DNA of 39,276 nt from Brevibacillus massiliensis (GTDB lineage Bacteria > Bacillota > Bacilli > Brevibacillales > Brevibacillaceae). The stretch spans positions 439,524 to 478,799 of the forward strand of contig NZ_HE978535.1 of the NCBI RefSeq assembly GCF_000311785.1. Direction: 5' to 3'. The notes below the pieces were generated by a model that saw only the letters and a program-made list of their open reading frames with translations, was not told where the DNA came from and searched no databases. The position numbers and the translations under genes were made by a program. This document shows positions 1-8,113 of the stretch, piece after piece. Position 1 is the stretch's first letter; every line of letters starts with the position of its first letter.

Positions 1-40
1 GAGGTAAGATAAAATGGAGGAAGACGAGGAGGCGAGCTGG

Positions 41-1033
41 ATGAAAGCGGTCCTGGTGGATCAAGAAAGCAAACGTTTATACATTGGCGAATGGGAAGAG
101 CCGGCCATTTCGGCCGACGATTTATTGGTCAAAGTGGAGGCGACGGCGCTGAACCGGGCTGATCTGGCGCAAAGGCGGGGCAGCTATCCGCCGCCCCCGG
201 GAGCATCTCCGATCCTGGGGCTGGAAATGGCGGGGGTCGTTGAACAGGTTGGCGCGAACGTCTCCGGATGGCAGCCTGGCGACCGGGTGTTCGCGCTGCT
301 GCCGGGGGGCGGCTACGCGGAGCGGGTAAGCGTACCGGCGGCAATGGCGATGCGAATTCCCGAAGGCATGTCGTTTGAGCAGGCGGCTGCGATCCCGGAA
401 GTGTTTTTGACCGCCTATCTGAACCTGTTTCTGCTCGGCGGACTGAAATCCGGCGAGACGGTGCTGATTCACGCCGGAGCGAGCGGTGTCGGCACTGCCG
501 CGATTCAACTGGCCAGGGAAGCGGGGGCGACATCGATCGTGACCGCGGGCAGCGAGGAGAAGCGGGCCGCCTGCCTGCAATTGGGCGCCAGCCTCGCGAT
601 TGATTACAAGCGCGGGCCGTTCGCGCCGCTGGTGAGAGAAGCCACTGAGGGCAAAGGGGTAAACCTGATTCTCGATCTGGTAGGCGCATCCCATCTGGAG
701 CAGAACGTCGAATCGCTGGCGCTGGAGGGGAGCTTGATCCTGATCGGCCTGGTCGGAGGGAGCAAAGTAGAGAACTTTCATCTCTCTACCGTCTTGATGC
801 GGCGCCTGCGGATCATCGGCAGTACCCTGCGCTCGCTGCCGCTCGCAAGGAAAATCGAGTTGACGGAGCAGTTCTCGGCATTTGCGCTGCCCCGTTTCAC
901 AGACGGGCGCCTGAAGCCGATCATCGACTCTGTCTGGGAGATGGCGGAGGTAAACGAAGCCCATCAATACATGGAGAAAAACCAGAACATCGGAAAAATC
1001 ATTTTGCGGGTCGGGGCGGTGAGCCGTTCATGA
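41..1033 (+). CDS. Zinc-independent quinone oxidoreductase / medium-chain alcohol dehydrogenase family protein
   Basis: About 330 aa. It has the medium-chain dehydrogenase/reductase layout: an N-terminal GroES-like half (LNRADLAQRRG, GLEMAGVVEQVG) and an NAD(P)H-binding Rossmann half with AGASGVGTAAIQLA near residue 155. The family, related to quinone oxidoreductase QorA and PIG3, transfers hydride from NADPH to quinones or enones in the cytosol. The Cys/His ligands of zinc alcohol dehydrogenases are not evident, which supports the zinc-free branch. I chose ATG 41 because GAGGAGG lies 8 bases upstream; an in-frame ATG at 14 lacks such a site. The stop overlaps the next gene's ATG (ATGA), so the two are translationally coupled. 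Substrate unknown. Confidence 0.85.
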   Translation: MKAVLVDQESKRLYIGEWEEPAISADDLLVKVEATALNRADLAQRRGSYPPPPGASPILGLEMAGVVEQVGANVSGWQPGDRVFALLPGGGYAERVSVPAAMAMRIPEGMSFEQAAAIPEVFLTAYLNLFLLGGLKSGETVLIHAGASGVGTAAIQLAREAGATSIVTAGSEEKRAACLQLGASLAIDYKRGPFAPLVREATEGKGVNLILDLVGASHLEQNVESLALEGSLILIGLVGGSKVENFHLSTVLMRRLRIIGSTLRSLPLARKIELTEQFSAFALPRFTDGRLKPIIDSVWEMAEVNEAHQYMEKNQNIGKIILRVGAVSRS

Positions 1034-1485
1034 TCTTGGTCAGTTCGTGTTTAGCCGGGTTGGAATGCCGCTACAACGGCACACACAGCCAGGTGGAGAA
1101 AATCCGTGACCTGGTCAAACAAAATCAAGCGATGATGGTGTGTCCGGAGCTGCTCGGCGGGTTTGCAACGCCGCGCGAACCCGCCGAGATCGCAGGCGGG
1201 ACAGGAGATGACGTGCTGGCGGGACGGGCCCGGGTGATTGCGAAATCAGGCGAGGATGTCACCGAGATGTACCTTGAGGGAGCCTATAAAACCCTGGAGC
1301 TGGCAAGGCAAGTTCAGGCCAAATGCGTCGTATTGAAGGAAAACAGTCCTTCATGCGGAAGTCAGATGATCTACGACGGGACATTTGCCAATCAAAAGGT
1401 GCCCGGAGAAGGCGTGACCGCGGCCTTGCTGCGAAGGGAAGGATTTCGGGTCATCTCAGAGGATGAGCTTGCCGAGGTGTTGTAA
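1030..1485 (+). CDS. DUF523 family protein
   Basis: 151 aa, full length for DUF523 (YbbK-like). Recognised by the N-terminal VSSCLAGLECRYNG, the CPELLGGFATPREPAEI block and the late ENSPSCGS block. The conserved cysteines in these motifs suggest metal or thiol chemistry, but the family has no established function that I can name. It starts on the ATG that overlaps the TGA of the upstream oxidoreductase, so the two form an operon ending at the hairpin near 1525. Family assignment is firm; role unknown. Confidence 0.85.
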   Translation: MILVSSCLAGLECRYNGTHSQVEKIRDLVKQNQAMMVCPELLGGFATPREPAEIAGGTGDDVLAGRARVIAKSGEDVTEMYLEGAYKTLELARQVQAKCVVLKENSPSCGSQMIYDGTFANQKVPGEGVTAALLRREGFRVISEDELAEVL

Positions 1486-1524
1486 CCCATTCACGGTCAA
1501 TTCCAGCAAAATACCGACACAAAA

Positions 1525-1570
1525 AGGAGTGCCAAACTGTCGCCAGTTTGCACTCCTATTCTTTTTCTAT
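1525..1570. terminator. Bidirectional rho-independent terminator
   Basis: Inverted repeat AGGAGTGC(C)AAACTG / CAGTTTGCACTCCT with a 4-base loop and one bulged C. It is followed by a T-rich tract on the plus strand and by TTTTT on the minus strand. It sits between the convergent DUF523 and GbsR-type genes and can serve both. Confidence 0.8.
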
Positions 1571-1609
1571 CATTTTGCACCTTTCTTTGACCGGAGGGGG
1601 ATTCCTGTG

Positions 1610-2203
1610 TCAATCTGCTGGTTTGGACTCTCTTTTTGGCACAAACTGAAAGATTTCTTCCGATTCAAAGGAATCGATCAGACGTGACAGCCAATCGTAG
1701 TAATCGAGCGCGTCACGGATAATCGCAAGATCGTTTTCAATGGAACGCTTGAGTGAATCTGAGAGATTGTCCTGACTTGTTTCGAGCAGATGGGCCAGTT
1801 CCTGCCGGGTTTTATTCAACGCTTGGGTATTTAAATCAACGGCTTTCCGCCATTTTAGCGCGAAGAAGTCGATGAAGCTCTGGTACCAGTCCTGTTCTAC
1901 CTCGTAGTGGTCCTTTCTCATTCCTTTGGCCCAGACCTTATTCACCATCTTTAAGTCCATTAAGGTGCGAACGCCAGTGCTCATGCTCGTCTTGCTCATC
2001 CCGAGAGCCTCTACCATTTCGTCAAGAGTCATCGGTTTTCCATTGAACAGCAAAGTACCATATAGATAGCCATTCGATAGGGAAATTCCGTACAACTCCA
2101 TATTGTTCGCGAGGGTCTCCACGACTCGCTGACGGGCTTTCCTCTGAATTTCCTCAGCTTGACTGTCGTTATTTGCTAGATAGTTCGCATTCATATGAGA
2201 CAA
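1610..2203 (-). CDS. gbsR: GbsR/MarR-type transcriptional regulator, likely control of betaine uptake
   Basis: 197 aa (about 180 in Bacillus GbsR). The winged-helix segment lies at about residues 55-105, with the conserved LNGYLYGTLLF-like region (here LSNGYLYGTLLFNGKPMTLDEM) and MSKTSMSTGVRTL as recognition helix, then a helical C-terminal half. In Bacillus, GbsR is a choline-sensing repressor of betaine synthesis and choline uptake genes. Here it is divergent from opuA, so control of that operon is the natural inference. The start is probably TTG 2203, five bases after GGAGG; ATG 2194 in frame is the alternative but sits 14 bases away. The symbol is by family; ligand not shown. Confidence 0.78.
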   Translation of the reverse strand: MSHMNANYLANNDSQAEEIQRKARQRVVETLANNMELYGISLSNGYLYGTLLFNGKPMTLDEMVEALGMSKTSMSTGVRTLMDLKMVNKVWAKGMRKDHYEVEQDWYQSFIDFFALKWRKAVDLNTQALNKTRQELAHLLETSQDNLSDSLKRSIENDLAIIRDALDYYDWLSRLIDSFESEEIFQFVPKRESKPAD

Positions 2204-2233
2204 ACAGTCCTCCCAGAAATAATCACTGATTCG

Positions 2234-2262
2234 ATTTTAGTTATTTTTATAAAAAAAGTAAA
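2234..2262 (-). promoter_or_regulatory. Possible sigma-A promoter of the gbsR-type gene
   Basis: On the minus strand TTTACT, 17 bases, TAAAAT precedes the regulator's start by about 30 bases. The hexamers are moderate matches in an AT-rich stretch, so this is tentative. Confidence 0.35.
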
Positions 2263-2315
2263 TGAGCAATCTTGTATCGAAAATCAAAGTTATACTGAGT
2301 ATACGGTATGAAAAG

Positions 2316-2340
2316 TTGGTACAGTTTTTTCTGTACAAAA
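2316..2340. promoter_or_regulatory. Dyad, candidate operator upstream of opuA
   Basis: Inverted repeat TTGGTACAG - 6 T - CTGTACAAAA, with the core GTACAG/CTGTAC perfect. A second short dyad, ATACT-G-AGTAT, lies at about 2292-2302. Both lie between the divergent regulator and opuA, about 35 bases upstream of the opuA -35 box. Binding by the adjacent GbsR-type protein is inferred. Confidence 0.5.
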
Positions 2341-2370
2341 ATTACGGGGGAATATGAAGGATTACCAGCT

Positions 2371-2399
2371 TTGTGGAAAAAAAGGCGAATCGGTACAAT
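2371..2399 (+). promoter_or_regulatory. Sigma-A promoter of the opuA operon
   Basis: TTGTGG, 17-base spacer, TACAAT, ending about 37 bases before the opuAA start codon. Good hexamers and ideal spacing. Confidence 0.65.
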
Positions 2400-2435
2400 T
2401 AATACAAACGGTAAAACAAGCGCAGAGGTGATGGG

Positions 2436-3665
2436 ATGGCAAAAATTCGCGTAGAGAACCTTACGAAGATCTTTGGTCGCGTTCCTCATAAAGCGATGGA
2501 GCTATTGGCAAAAGGTTGGTCGAAACAACAGATTTTGCAAGAGACTGGCTGCACCTTCGGGGTGAACAACGTCAGCTTCGAGGTGAAGACAGGAGAAATC
2601 TTTGTGATCATGGGATTGTCCGGAAGCGGTAAATCGACGATTATCCGCTTGCTCAACCGGTTGATCGAACCGACTGCCGGCAAAATTCTCATCGACGGCG
2701 AGGACATCGTTCAAATGAACGGAGAAAAACTGCGGGAAGTGCGCAGAAAAAAACTGGGTATGGTCTTCCAGCGCTTTGCGCTGTTTCCGCACCGTACCGT
2801 CTGTGAAAATGTCGAGTACGGACTGGAAGTGCAGGGAATCGCCAAAGCGGAGCGCAGACAGAAGGCCATAGACGCGCTTTCGCTCGTCGATTTGAGCGGT
2901 TGGGAGGATCGTTATCCCGATCAACTCAGCGGCGGGATGCAGCAGCGCGTCGGCCTGGCCAGGGCGCTGGCCAGCAATCCCGACGTCCTGCTGATGGACG
3001 AAGCCTTCAGCGCGTTAGACCCGTTGATCCGCAAGGACATGCAGGATGAACTGTTGGAACTGCAGGAAAAAATGCAAAAGACGATCATCTTTATCACCCA
3101 CGATCTGGATGAGGCGCTGAAAATTGGCGACCGGATCGCCTTGATTAAGGACGGGGCAATCGTCCAGATCGGAACGCCGGAAGAAATCATGACCAATCCG
3201 GCCAATGAATACGTCGAAAAGTTTGTGGAAGGCGTAGACCGCTCCAAAGTATTGACGGCCGGGCACGTGATGAAGCGGGCCGAGACGATTACCTTGGACA
3301 AAGGGCCGCGTGTCGCCCTGCAGATGATGAGAGACCGCGGTGTCTCCAGTCTGTACGTCGTAGACAAGAAGAAGTCGCTGCTTGGCGTCATTACCGCTGA
3401 CAATGTAGTAGAAGCGACGAAACGGGGCGATCAAACGCTCGAGCAGATCATGGAAACCACGATTCCTTCCGTTGCGCCGGAAACGCTGCTGCATCAAATG
3501 TTCGACCTGGTCGCTTTCTCACAGGTGCCGATCGCGGTTATCGGCGAACAGAAGAGATTGCTCGGCGTCGTCGTCAGAGGTGCAGTGCTGAGCGGATTGG
3601 CCGGTAAGGTGAACGATGTGGCAGCAACAACGGCTGAGGATGGGCAGGTGGAAGTACATGGGTAA
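2436..3665 (+). CDS. opuAA: Glycine betaine/proline ABC transporter, ATP-binding subunit OpuAA
   Basis: 409 aa, the usual length. The ATPase motifs are intact: Walker A GLSGSGKST (60-68), Q-loop Gln112, signature LSGGMQQ (164-170), Walker B VLLMDEA (184-190) and switch His222. Two CBS domains follow (about 275-395; VMKRAETITLDKG..., LGVITADNVV). In OpuA-type systems these sense ionic strength, and in some species c-di-AMP. Energises import of compatible solutes at the membrane. ATG 2436 follows AGAGGTGATGGG. The end overlaps opuAB by 8 bases. Function confident; exact substrate range inferred from family. Confidence 0.95.
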   Translation: MAKIRVENLTKIFGRVPHKAMELLAKGWSKQQILQETGCTFGVNNVSFEVKTGEIFVIMGLSGSGKSTIIRLLNRLIEPTAGKILIDGEDIVQMNGEKLREVRRKKLGMVFQRFALFPHRTVCENVEYGLEVQGIAKAERRQKAIDALSLVDLSGWEDRYPDQLSGGMQQRVGLARALASNPDVLLMDEAFSALDPLIRKDMQDELLELQEKMQKTIIFITHDLDEALKIGDRIALIKDGAIVQIGTPEEIMTNPANEYVEKFVEGVDRSKVLTAGHVMKRAETITLDKGPRVALQMMRDRGVSSLYVVDKKKSLLGVITADNVVEATKRGDQTLEQIMETTIPSVAPETLLHQMFDLVAFSQVPIAVIGEQKRLLGVVVRGAVLSGLAGKVNDVAATTAEDGQVEVHG

Positions 3666-4494
3666 TTTGCTGCCGAAGCTGCCTCTTGCCCAGTGGGTTG
3701 AGGCGTTTGTAGACTATCTGGACGCTACGTTTGGATTCGTGTTTGACGGCATTACGGCTGCCATTGGGGCCATCGTCAATTCCTTTGCCTTCATTTTGGC
3801 CTTGTTTCCGTCTTGGCTGCTGATTATCCTGATCGCGCTTCTCGCCTGGAGAAGGAAAAATGTAGGATTGGCGATCTTTACATTTATCGGGCTTTTTCTG
3901 ATCGATAATCTCGGTTACTGGACCAATACGATGGAGACCTTGTCGCTGGTGCTGACAGCGGCGCTTATTTCTGTCGTGATTGGTGTTCCGATGGGGATCT
4001 GGTGTTCGAGAAAAGACATCGTACAGAATATCGTCACCCCGTGTCTTGACTTCATGCAGACCATGCCCGCCTTCGTCTACCTGATTCCTTCCATTTTCTT
4101 CTTTGGATTGGGCAAGGTTCCAGGTGTGATCGCTTCCGTCATCTTCGCGATGCCGCCGACGATCCGCTTGACGAACCTGGCGATCCGGCAGGTACCGGCT
4201 GAACTGGTCGAAGCGGCGGACGCCTTTGGTTCCACACCGCTGCAAAAACTGTGGAAGGTACAGCTGCCTATCGCCAAAACGACGATGATGGCCGGGATCA
4301 ACCAGAGCATCATGCTGGCGCTTTCGATGGTGGTGATCGCCTCCATGATCGGGGCCAAAGGCTTGGGTGCCGATGTATACCGCGCAGTGACACAGATTAA
4401 AATCGGGGTTGGTTTTGAGGCTGGTATCGCGATCGTAGTCTTGGCGATCGTCCTGGACCGGCTTACTCAAAATAAAAAGAAAAGAAACAAGTAG
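3658..4494 (+). CDS. opuAB: Glycine betaine ABC transporter, permease OpuAB
   Basis: 279 aa from ATG 3658 (MGNLLPKLPLAQWVEAFVDYL). This start overlaps the opuAA stop by 8 bases and follows AGGTGG; an earlier in-frame ATG at 3616 lies inside opuAA and is disfavoured. It is a multi-span membrane protein with the binding-protein-dependent permease EAA-type loop (VEAADAFGSTPLQKLWKVQLP), which docks on OpuAA. Forms the translocation channel of the importer. The size is close to Bacillus OpuAB. Confidence 0.94.
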   Translation: MGNLLPKLPLAQWVEAFVDYLDATFGFVFDGITAAIGAIVNSFAFILALFPSWLLIILIALLAWRRKNVGLAIFTFIGLFLIDNLGYWTNTMETLSLVLTAALISVVIGVPMGIWCSRKDIVQNIVTPCLDFMQTMPAFVYLIPSIFFFGLGKVPGVIASVIFAMPPTIRLTNLAIRQVPAELVEAADAFGSTPLQKLWKVQLPIAKTTMMAGINQSIMLALSMVVIASMIGAKGLGADVYRAVTQIKIGVGFEAGIAIVVLAIVLDRLTQNKKKRNK

Positions 4495-4510
4495 GGGGAG
4501 GAGAAGTACG

Positions 4511-5440
4511 ATGAAACAATGGGTAAAACGCAGCGCCGCGGCGCTGTTGGCTTCAGTCCTGCTGTTGGGCGGCTGTTCATCCGCACCCAACCAACCGGCG
4601 AATGAACCAGAGCAATCCGGGGGAGCGAACAGCGGCGCGTCGGCATCGGTCGGCGAGCAGGTCGGCTATAAAATCATCGGGATCGACCCTGGTGCCGGCC
4701 TGATGACCGCTACGGAAAAAGCGATCCAGAAATACGGATTGGACAAATGGGAACTGGTGGAGGGCTCCAGTGCTGCGATGACCGCGGCGCTGAAAGACGC
4801 TTACGATAAGAAAAAACCAATCATCATCACCGGCTGGTCGCCGCATTGGATGTTCTCGAAATTCGATCTGAAGTATCTGGATGACCCAAAAGGGGTATAC
4901 GGAGCGGCTGAGCAAATCCATACGATTGTGCGCAAGGGGCTAAAAGAGGATCAGCCGAGCGCTTATGCTTTCCTGGATAACTTCAACTGGAAGCCAAGCG
5001 ATATGGAAGATGTCATGCTGGAAATCGAGAATGGAAAAGATCCCGAGCAGGCCGCAGCCGATTGGGTGAAGAACCACGAAGAGCAGGTAAACAAATGGGT
5101 AGAGGGGATCGAACCGGTCTCCGGCCAAAAGGTAACCTTGGCTTATGTCGCTTGGGACTCGGAGATCGCCAGCACCAATGTTGTCGCGGAAGTATTGAAG
5201 CAAAAGCTGGGCTATGAAGTTGAACTGAGCCAGGTGGAAGCCGGCCCGATGTGGGCAGGCGTCGCCAATGGCGATGTGGACGGGATGGTAGCGGCATGGC
5301 TGCCGACCACCCACCAAGAGTACGTCAAACAGTTGGACGGCAAGTTTGAGGACCTGGGAGTCAATCTCGACGGAACCAAATTAGGGTTGGTCGTCCCTTC
5401 CTATATGGATGTAAGCTCGATTGAAGATTTGAAGAAGTGA
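4511..5440 (+). CDS. opuAC: Glycine betaine-binding lipoprotein OpuAC
   Basis: 309 aa. Lipoprotein signal with lipobox LLGGC (Cys22), then a Ser/Pro/Asn-rich linker and the OpuAC-type binding domain. GWSPHWMFSKFDLKYL and MWAGVANGDVDGMVAAWLPTT carry the tryptophans that form the quaternary-ammonium cage in this family. It captures betaine outside the membrane and delivers it to OpuAB. ATG 4511 has GGGGGAGGAG eight bases upstream. Third gene of the opuA operon, closed by the terminator at 5450. Confidence 0.94.
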   Translation: MKQWVKRSAAALLASVLLLGGCSSAPNQPANEPEQSGGANSGASASVGEQVGYKIIGIDPGAGLMTATEKAIQKYGLDKWELVEGSSAAMTAALKDAYDKKKPIIITGWSPHWMFSKFDLKYLDDPKGVYGAAEQIHTIVRKGLKEDQPSAYAFLDNFNWKPSDMEDVMLEIENGKDPEQAAADWVKNHEEQVNKWVEGIEPVSGQKVTLAYVAWDSEIASTNVVAEVLKQKLGYEVELSQVEAGPMWAGVANGDVDGMVAAWLPTTHQEYVKQLDGKFEDLGVNLDGTKLGLVVPSYMDVSSIEDLKK

Positions 5441-5449
5441 TGAACCAAA

Positions 5450-5487
5450 AGAGAGTGCCGCTATAGTCTTGGCGGCACTCTCTCTTT
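5450..5487 (+). terminator. Terminator of the opuA operon
   Basis: Stem GAGAGTGCCGC / GCGGCACTCTC with a 10-base loop, followed by TCTTTCTT. It starts ten bases after the opuAC stop. Confidence 0.8.
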
Positions 5488-5493
5488 CTTCCA

Positions 5494-5522
5494 TTGACAG
5501 CGAAAAGGGGCGGTGCTATATT
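5494..5522 (+). promoter_or_regulatory. Strong sigma-A promoter of the LacI-type regulator
   Basis: TTGACA, 17-base spacer, TATATT: near-consensus. The predicted start point (about 5529) lies next to the palindrome at 5531, placing the operator where a repressor would block initiation. Confidence 0.8.
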
Positions 5523-5530
5523 CGTCTTGA

Positions 5531-5548
5531 GATGAATACGTATTCATC
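5531..5548. promoter_or_regulatory. LacI-family operator O1 (autoregulatory)
   Basis: Perfect 18-base palindrome GATGAATACGTATTCATC just downstream of the regulator's promoter. A near-identical copy lies at 6607, before the dehydrogenase gene. The central CG and symmetric arms are typical of LacI/GalR operators. Confidence 0.75.
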
Positions 5549-5586
5549 GATCGTTCCAGACGTGCATATAAAGGTGGATGGCCAGG

Positions 5587-6588
5587 ATGGTGACATCGAA
5601 AGACGTTGCGAGACGCGCTGGCGTATCGCAGACGACCGTTTCGCGGGTGCTCAACGGATACCCCGGGATCAAGCAAGAGACAAAGGACAAAGTGATGCAA
5701 GCGATGGCCGAGCTGCATTACCGGCCCAATTTTATCGCCCGCAGCCTGGTGATGAATCAGACGCGCAACATCGCGCTCCTCTCCGGTACGCTCAAGAACC
5801 ACTTTTTTGTCGAAACGACGGACAATATCGTCCGGCTGGCCGCCGAAAAGGGGTACAGCGTGATGGTGCACTTCGAGCATATGGGGGACAATCTGAGTCT
5901 GTTTGAAACGATCAGCCGCTACAAGCCGGCCGGGATCATCCTGTCCACGATCCAACTGGACGACCCGCTGTTTCCGCAGCTTGAAGAGGCGAAAATTCCC
6001 TACATGATGTTCAACCGCCGCCCCAGAACCGGCGGAAATTACGTCGTCATTGACAACCGGCTGGCCGGAGAGCTGAACACCCGGCATTTGATCGAATACG
6101 GCCACAAACGGATTGCATTCTTGTCTGGACACATCAACGTGTCGACGTTTTTTGAACGCAAGGAAGGATATGAAGCGACGCTGAAAAAATACGGCCTGCA
6201 GCCTGACCCGCAGCTCATGATGTTTACCAACGGCACCCCGCAGGAAATAGAGGTTGCCGCCGTCAGGCTGATGCAGCTGCCTTCGCCGCCGACAGCGATC
6301 ATTTGTGCGACGGATGCGATGGCCCTTACGTGCATGGATGTGCTGATCCGGATGGGCAAACGAATTCCCGATGACATCAGCATCTGCGGCGTCGACGATA
6401 TCGATATTGCTTCCCATCAGTCGATTCGCCTGACCACCGTCGGGAACTACAAGCAGCAGATGGGGGTGCTGGCGATCGAGATGCTGATGAACTTGATTGA
6501 ATCTGAAGAAGAGGCTCAGCAGCCGATTCAGATCGTGCTTCGCCCGGAGCTGATTGTTCGCGAAACGACCGGTGCTTGCCTGCTGTAG
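5587..6588 (+). CDS. LacI/GalR-family transcriptional repressor
   Basis: 333 aa from ATG 5587. The DNA-binding headpiece is classic: VTSKDVARRAGVSQTTVSRVLNG at the N-terminus, with the hinge near residue 50. A periplasmic-binding-protein-like effector domain follows (ICATDAMALTCMDVLIRMG, ISICGVDDIDIASHQSIRLTTV). I chose 5587 because GGTGG ends nine bases upstream; ATG 5578 abuts it. Flanked by identical operators (5531 and 6607), it probably represses itself and the aldehyde dehydrogenase gene. The inducer is likely a sugar or polyol, but the sequence does not identify it. Confidence 0.9.
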   Translation: MVTSKDVARRAGVSQTTVSRVLNGYPGIKQETKDKVMQAMAELHYRPNFIARSLVMNQTRNIALLSGTLKNHFFVETTDNIVRLAAEKGYSVMVHFEHMGDNLSLFETISRYKPAGIILSTIQLDDPLFPQLEEAKIPYMMFNRRPRTGGNYVVIDNRLAGELNTRHLIEYGHKRIAFLSGHINVSTFFERKEGYEATLKKYGLQPDPQLMMFTNGTPQEIEVAAVRLMQLPSPPTAIICATDAMALTCMDVLIRMGKRIPDDISICGVDDIDIASHQSIRLTTVGNYKQQMGVLAIEMLMNLIESEEEAQQPIQIVLRPELIVRETTGACLL

Positions 6589-6606
6589 CAGGTAAGTACA
6601 GGCAAG

Positions 6607-6624
6607 GATGAATACGCATTCATT
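6607..6624. promoter_or_regulatory. LacI-family operator O2 before the aldehyde dehydrogenase gene
   Basis: GATGAATACGCATTCATT matches the 5531 palindrome at 16 of 18 positions. It lies in the 56-base gap between regulator and dehydrogenase genes. I see no clear -35/-10 pair here, so it may act as a roadblock to read-through or as part of a DNA loop with O1. Confidence 0.7.
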
Positions 6625-6644
6625 TAAAAGGAGGCAGATAACAC

Positions 6645-8060
6645 ATGAACAAGGATCTATTTATCAATGGCCGCTGCGTACCAGCGAAGCAAACCTACGA
6701 GCTGTACAATCCGTACAACAATCAACGCCTTGGGACGATTGCCAATGCCGACGAAGCGGAGATGTTGGCGGCGATTGAGGCGGCGGATGCCGCTTTTGCC
6801 GAGATGAAGGCACTCCCGGCCCATCAGCGCTCTGCCATCTTGAACCGCGCCGCTCAGCTGATGGAAGAGCGGACGGAGGAGTTGGCCAGGCTCATCGCGC
6901 TGGAAGCGGGAAAACCGATCAAAGCGGCCCGGGCGGAAGTGGGCCGTTCCGTTCAGACGCTCCGCTTTTCCGCCGAGGGAGCCAAGTGGATGAACGGTGA
7001 GTCCATCCCGATGGACGCAGCCATCGGCGGAGAAGGGCGGCTTGCCTTCACCGTGACCGAACCCCTGGGTGTCGTCGCGGCGATTACCCCGTTCAACTTT
7101 CCGCTCAATCTGGTTACCCACAAAGTAGGACCGGCGCTCGCCGTCGGCAATACGGTCGTTCTGAAGCCGGCCGAGCAGACGCCGCTTTCTTCCTATGCAC
7201 TGGCCGAGATCCTTGCAGAAGCGGGCCTGCCAGCCGGTGCGCTCAACGTCGTGTCTGGCGAAGGAGCAGTCCTGGGTCCGGTCCTGACAGCAGATGCACG
7301 GATCAAAAAGCTCTCCTTTACCGGCAGTCCCGAGGTAGGGAAACTCTTGCGGGCCCAATCCGGACTGAAGAAGCTCACCCTTGAACTGGGCTCCAACTCC
7401 GCGCTGATCGTCGATGAGAATTGCGACCTTGAACGCTGTGTGGCCCGGGCCGTGGAAGGGGCGTTCTCGTACGCCGGACAAGTCTGCATACACACGCAGC
7501 GGATCTACGTCCATCAGAACGTGTACGACACCTTTACCGCAGAATTCCGCAAGCGGATGGAACAGCTGCGCACAGGAGACCCGCTGGATGAAAATACGGA
7601 TGTGTCCGCCGTCATCAACGAGCGCTCCCGCAGGCGGATTCTTGAATGGATCGAGGAAGCCCGGAGCATGGGAGCGGTGGTTTACGGAGGGGAGACAGAA
7701 GGCAGCGTAATTCGCCCAGCCCTGATCCTGGGTGCCGATCCAAGCAGCCGCGTGGTATGTCAGGAAGTGTTTGGACCAGTCGTCGTCATCGACCGGGTGG
7801 CGTCCCTAAAGGAGGCGGTCGAGAAGACCAACGCGTCCCGCTTTGGATTGAACGCAGGCGTGTTTACGCGGGACATTCAGGCAGCGTTCGCGGCTGCCCG
7901 GAAGCTGGAAGTGGGGCAAGTGCTGATCAATGAGATTCCGACGTTTCGAGTGGATCACATGCCTTACGGCGGCGTAAAAGACTCGGGTTTGGGGCGCGAG
8001 GGCGTGAAGTACGCGATGCAGGAAATGTCCGAGAGCAAATTGATCGTCGTCACGTTGTAG
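6645..8060 (+). CDS. NAD(P)-dependent aldehyde dehydrogenase
   Basis: 471 aa, the normal size for the superfamily. Landmarks: ITPFNFPLNL with catalytic Asn151, KPAEQTPLSSYALAEIL, FTGSPEVG, LELGS with general base Glu247, GQVC with nucleophile Cys281, EVFGPVV, and the late PYGGVKDSGLGREG. It oxidises an aldehyde to the acid in the cytosol. The LELGS variant (usually LELGG) and overall look fit the semialdehyde/lactaldehyde dehydrogenase group, but the substrate cannot be read from sequence. RBS AAAAGGAGG precedes the ATG. Operator O2 lies just upstream, so it is probably the main target of the LacI-type repressor. Confidence 0.9.
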   Translation: MNKDLFINGRCVPAKQTYELYNPYNNQRLGTIANADEAEMLAAIEAADAAFAEMKALPAHQRSAILNRAAQLMEERTEELARLIALEAGKPIKAARAEVGRSVQTLRFSAEGAKWMNGESIPMDAAIGGEGRLAFTVTEPLGVVAAITPFNFPLNLVTHKVGPALAVGNTVVLKPAEQTPLSSYALAEILAEAGLPAGALNVVSGEGAVLGPVLTADARIKKLSFTGSPEVGKLLRAQSGLKKLTLELGSNSALIVDENCDLERCVARAVEGAFSYAGQVCIHTQRIYVHQNVYDTFTAEFRKRMEQLRTGDPLDENTDVSAVINERSRRRILEWIEEARSMGAVVYGGETEGSVIRPALILGADPSSRVVCQEVFGPVVVIDRVASLKEAVEKTNASRFGLNAGVFTRDIQAAFAAARKLEVGQVLINEIPTFRVDHMPYGGVKDSGLGREGVKYAMQEMSESKLIVVTL

Positions 8061-8068
8061 GCAAACAC

Positions 8069-8104
8069 AAACAAGGCGAGAACCTGTGCCCGCCTTGTTT
8101 TTTA
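8069..8104 (+). terminator. Terminator after the aldehyde dehydrogenase gene
   Basis: Ten-base stem AAACAAGGCG / CGCCTTGTTT with a 12-base loop, continuing into a T run. Confidence 0.85.
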
Positions 8105-8113
8105 CACCAATGT

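Noticed and set aside
3574-4590. 338-codon minus-strand frame opposite opuAB
   Set aside because: Antisense shadow of a conserved permease gene; His/Asp/Arg-rich nonsense composition.
5461-6417. 318-codon minus-strand frame opposite the LacI-type gene
   Set aside because: Overlaps a terminator, a promoter and a clear LacI gene; no recognisable domain.
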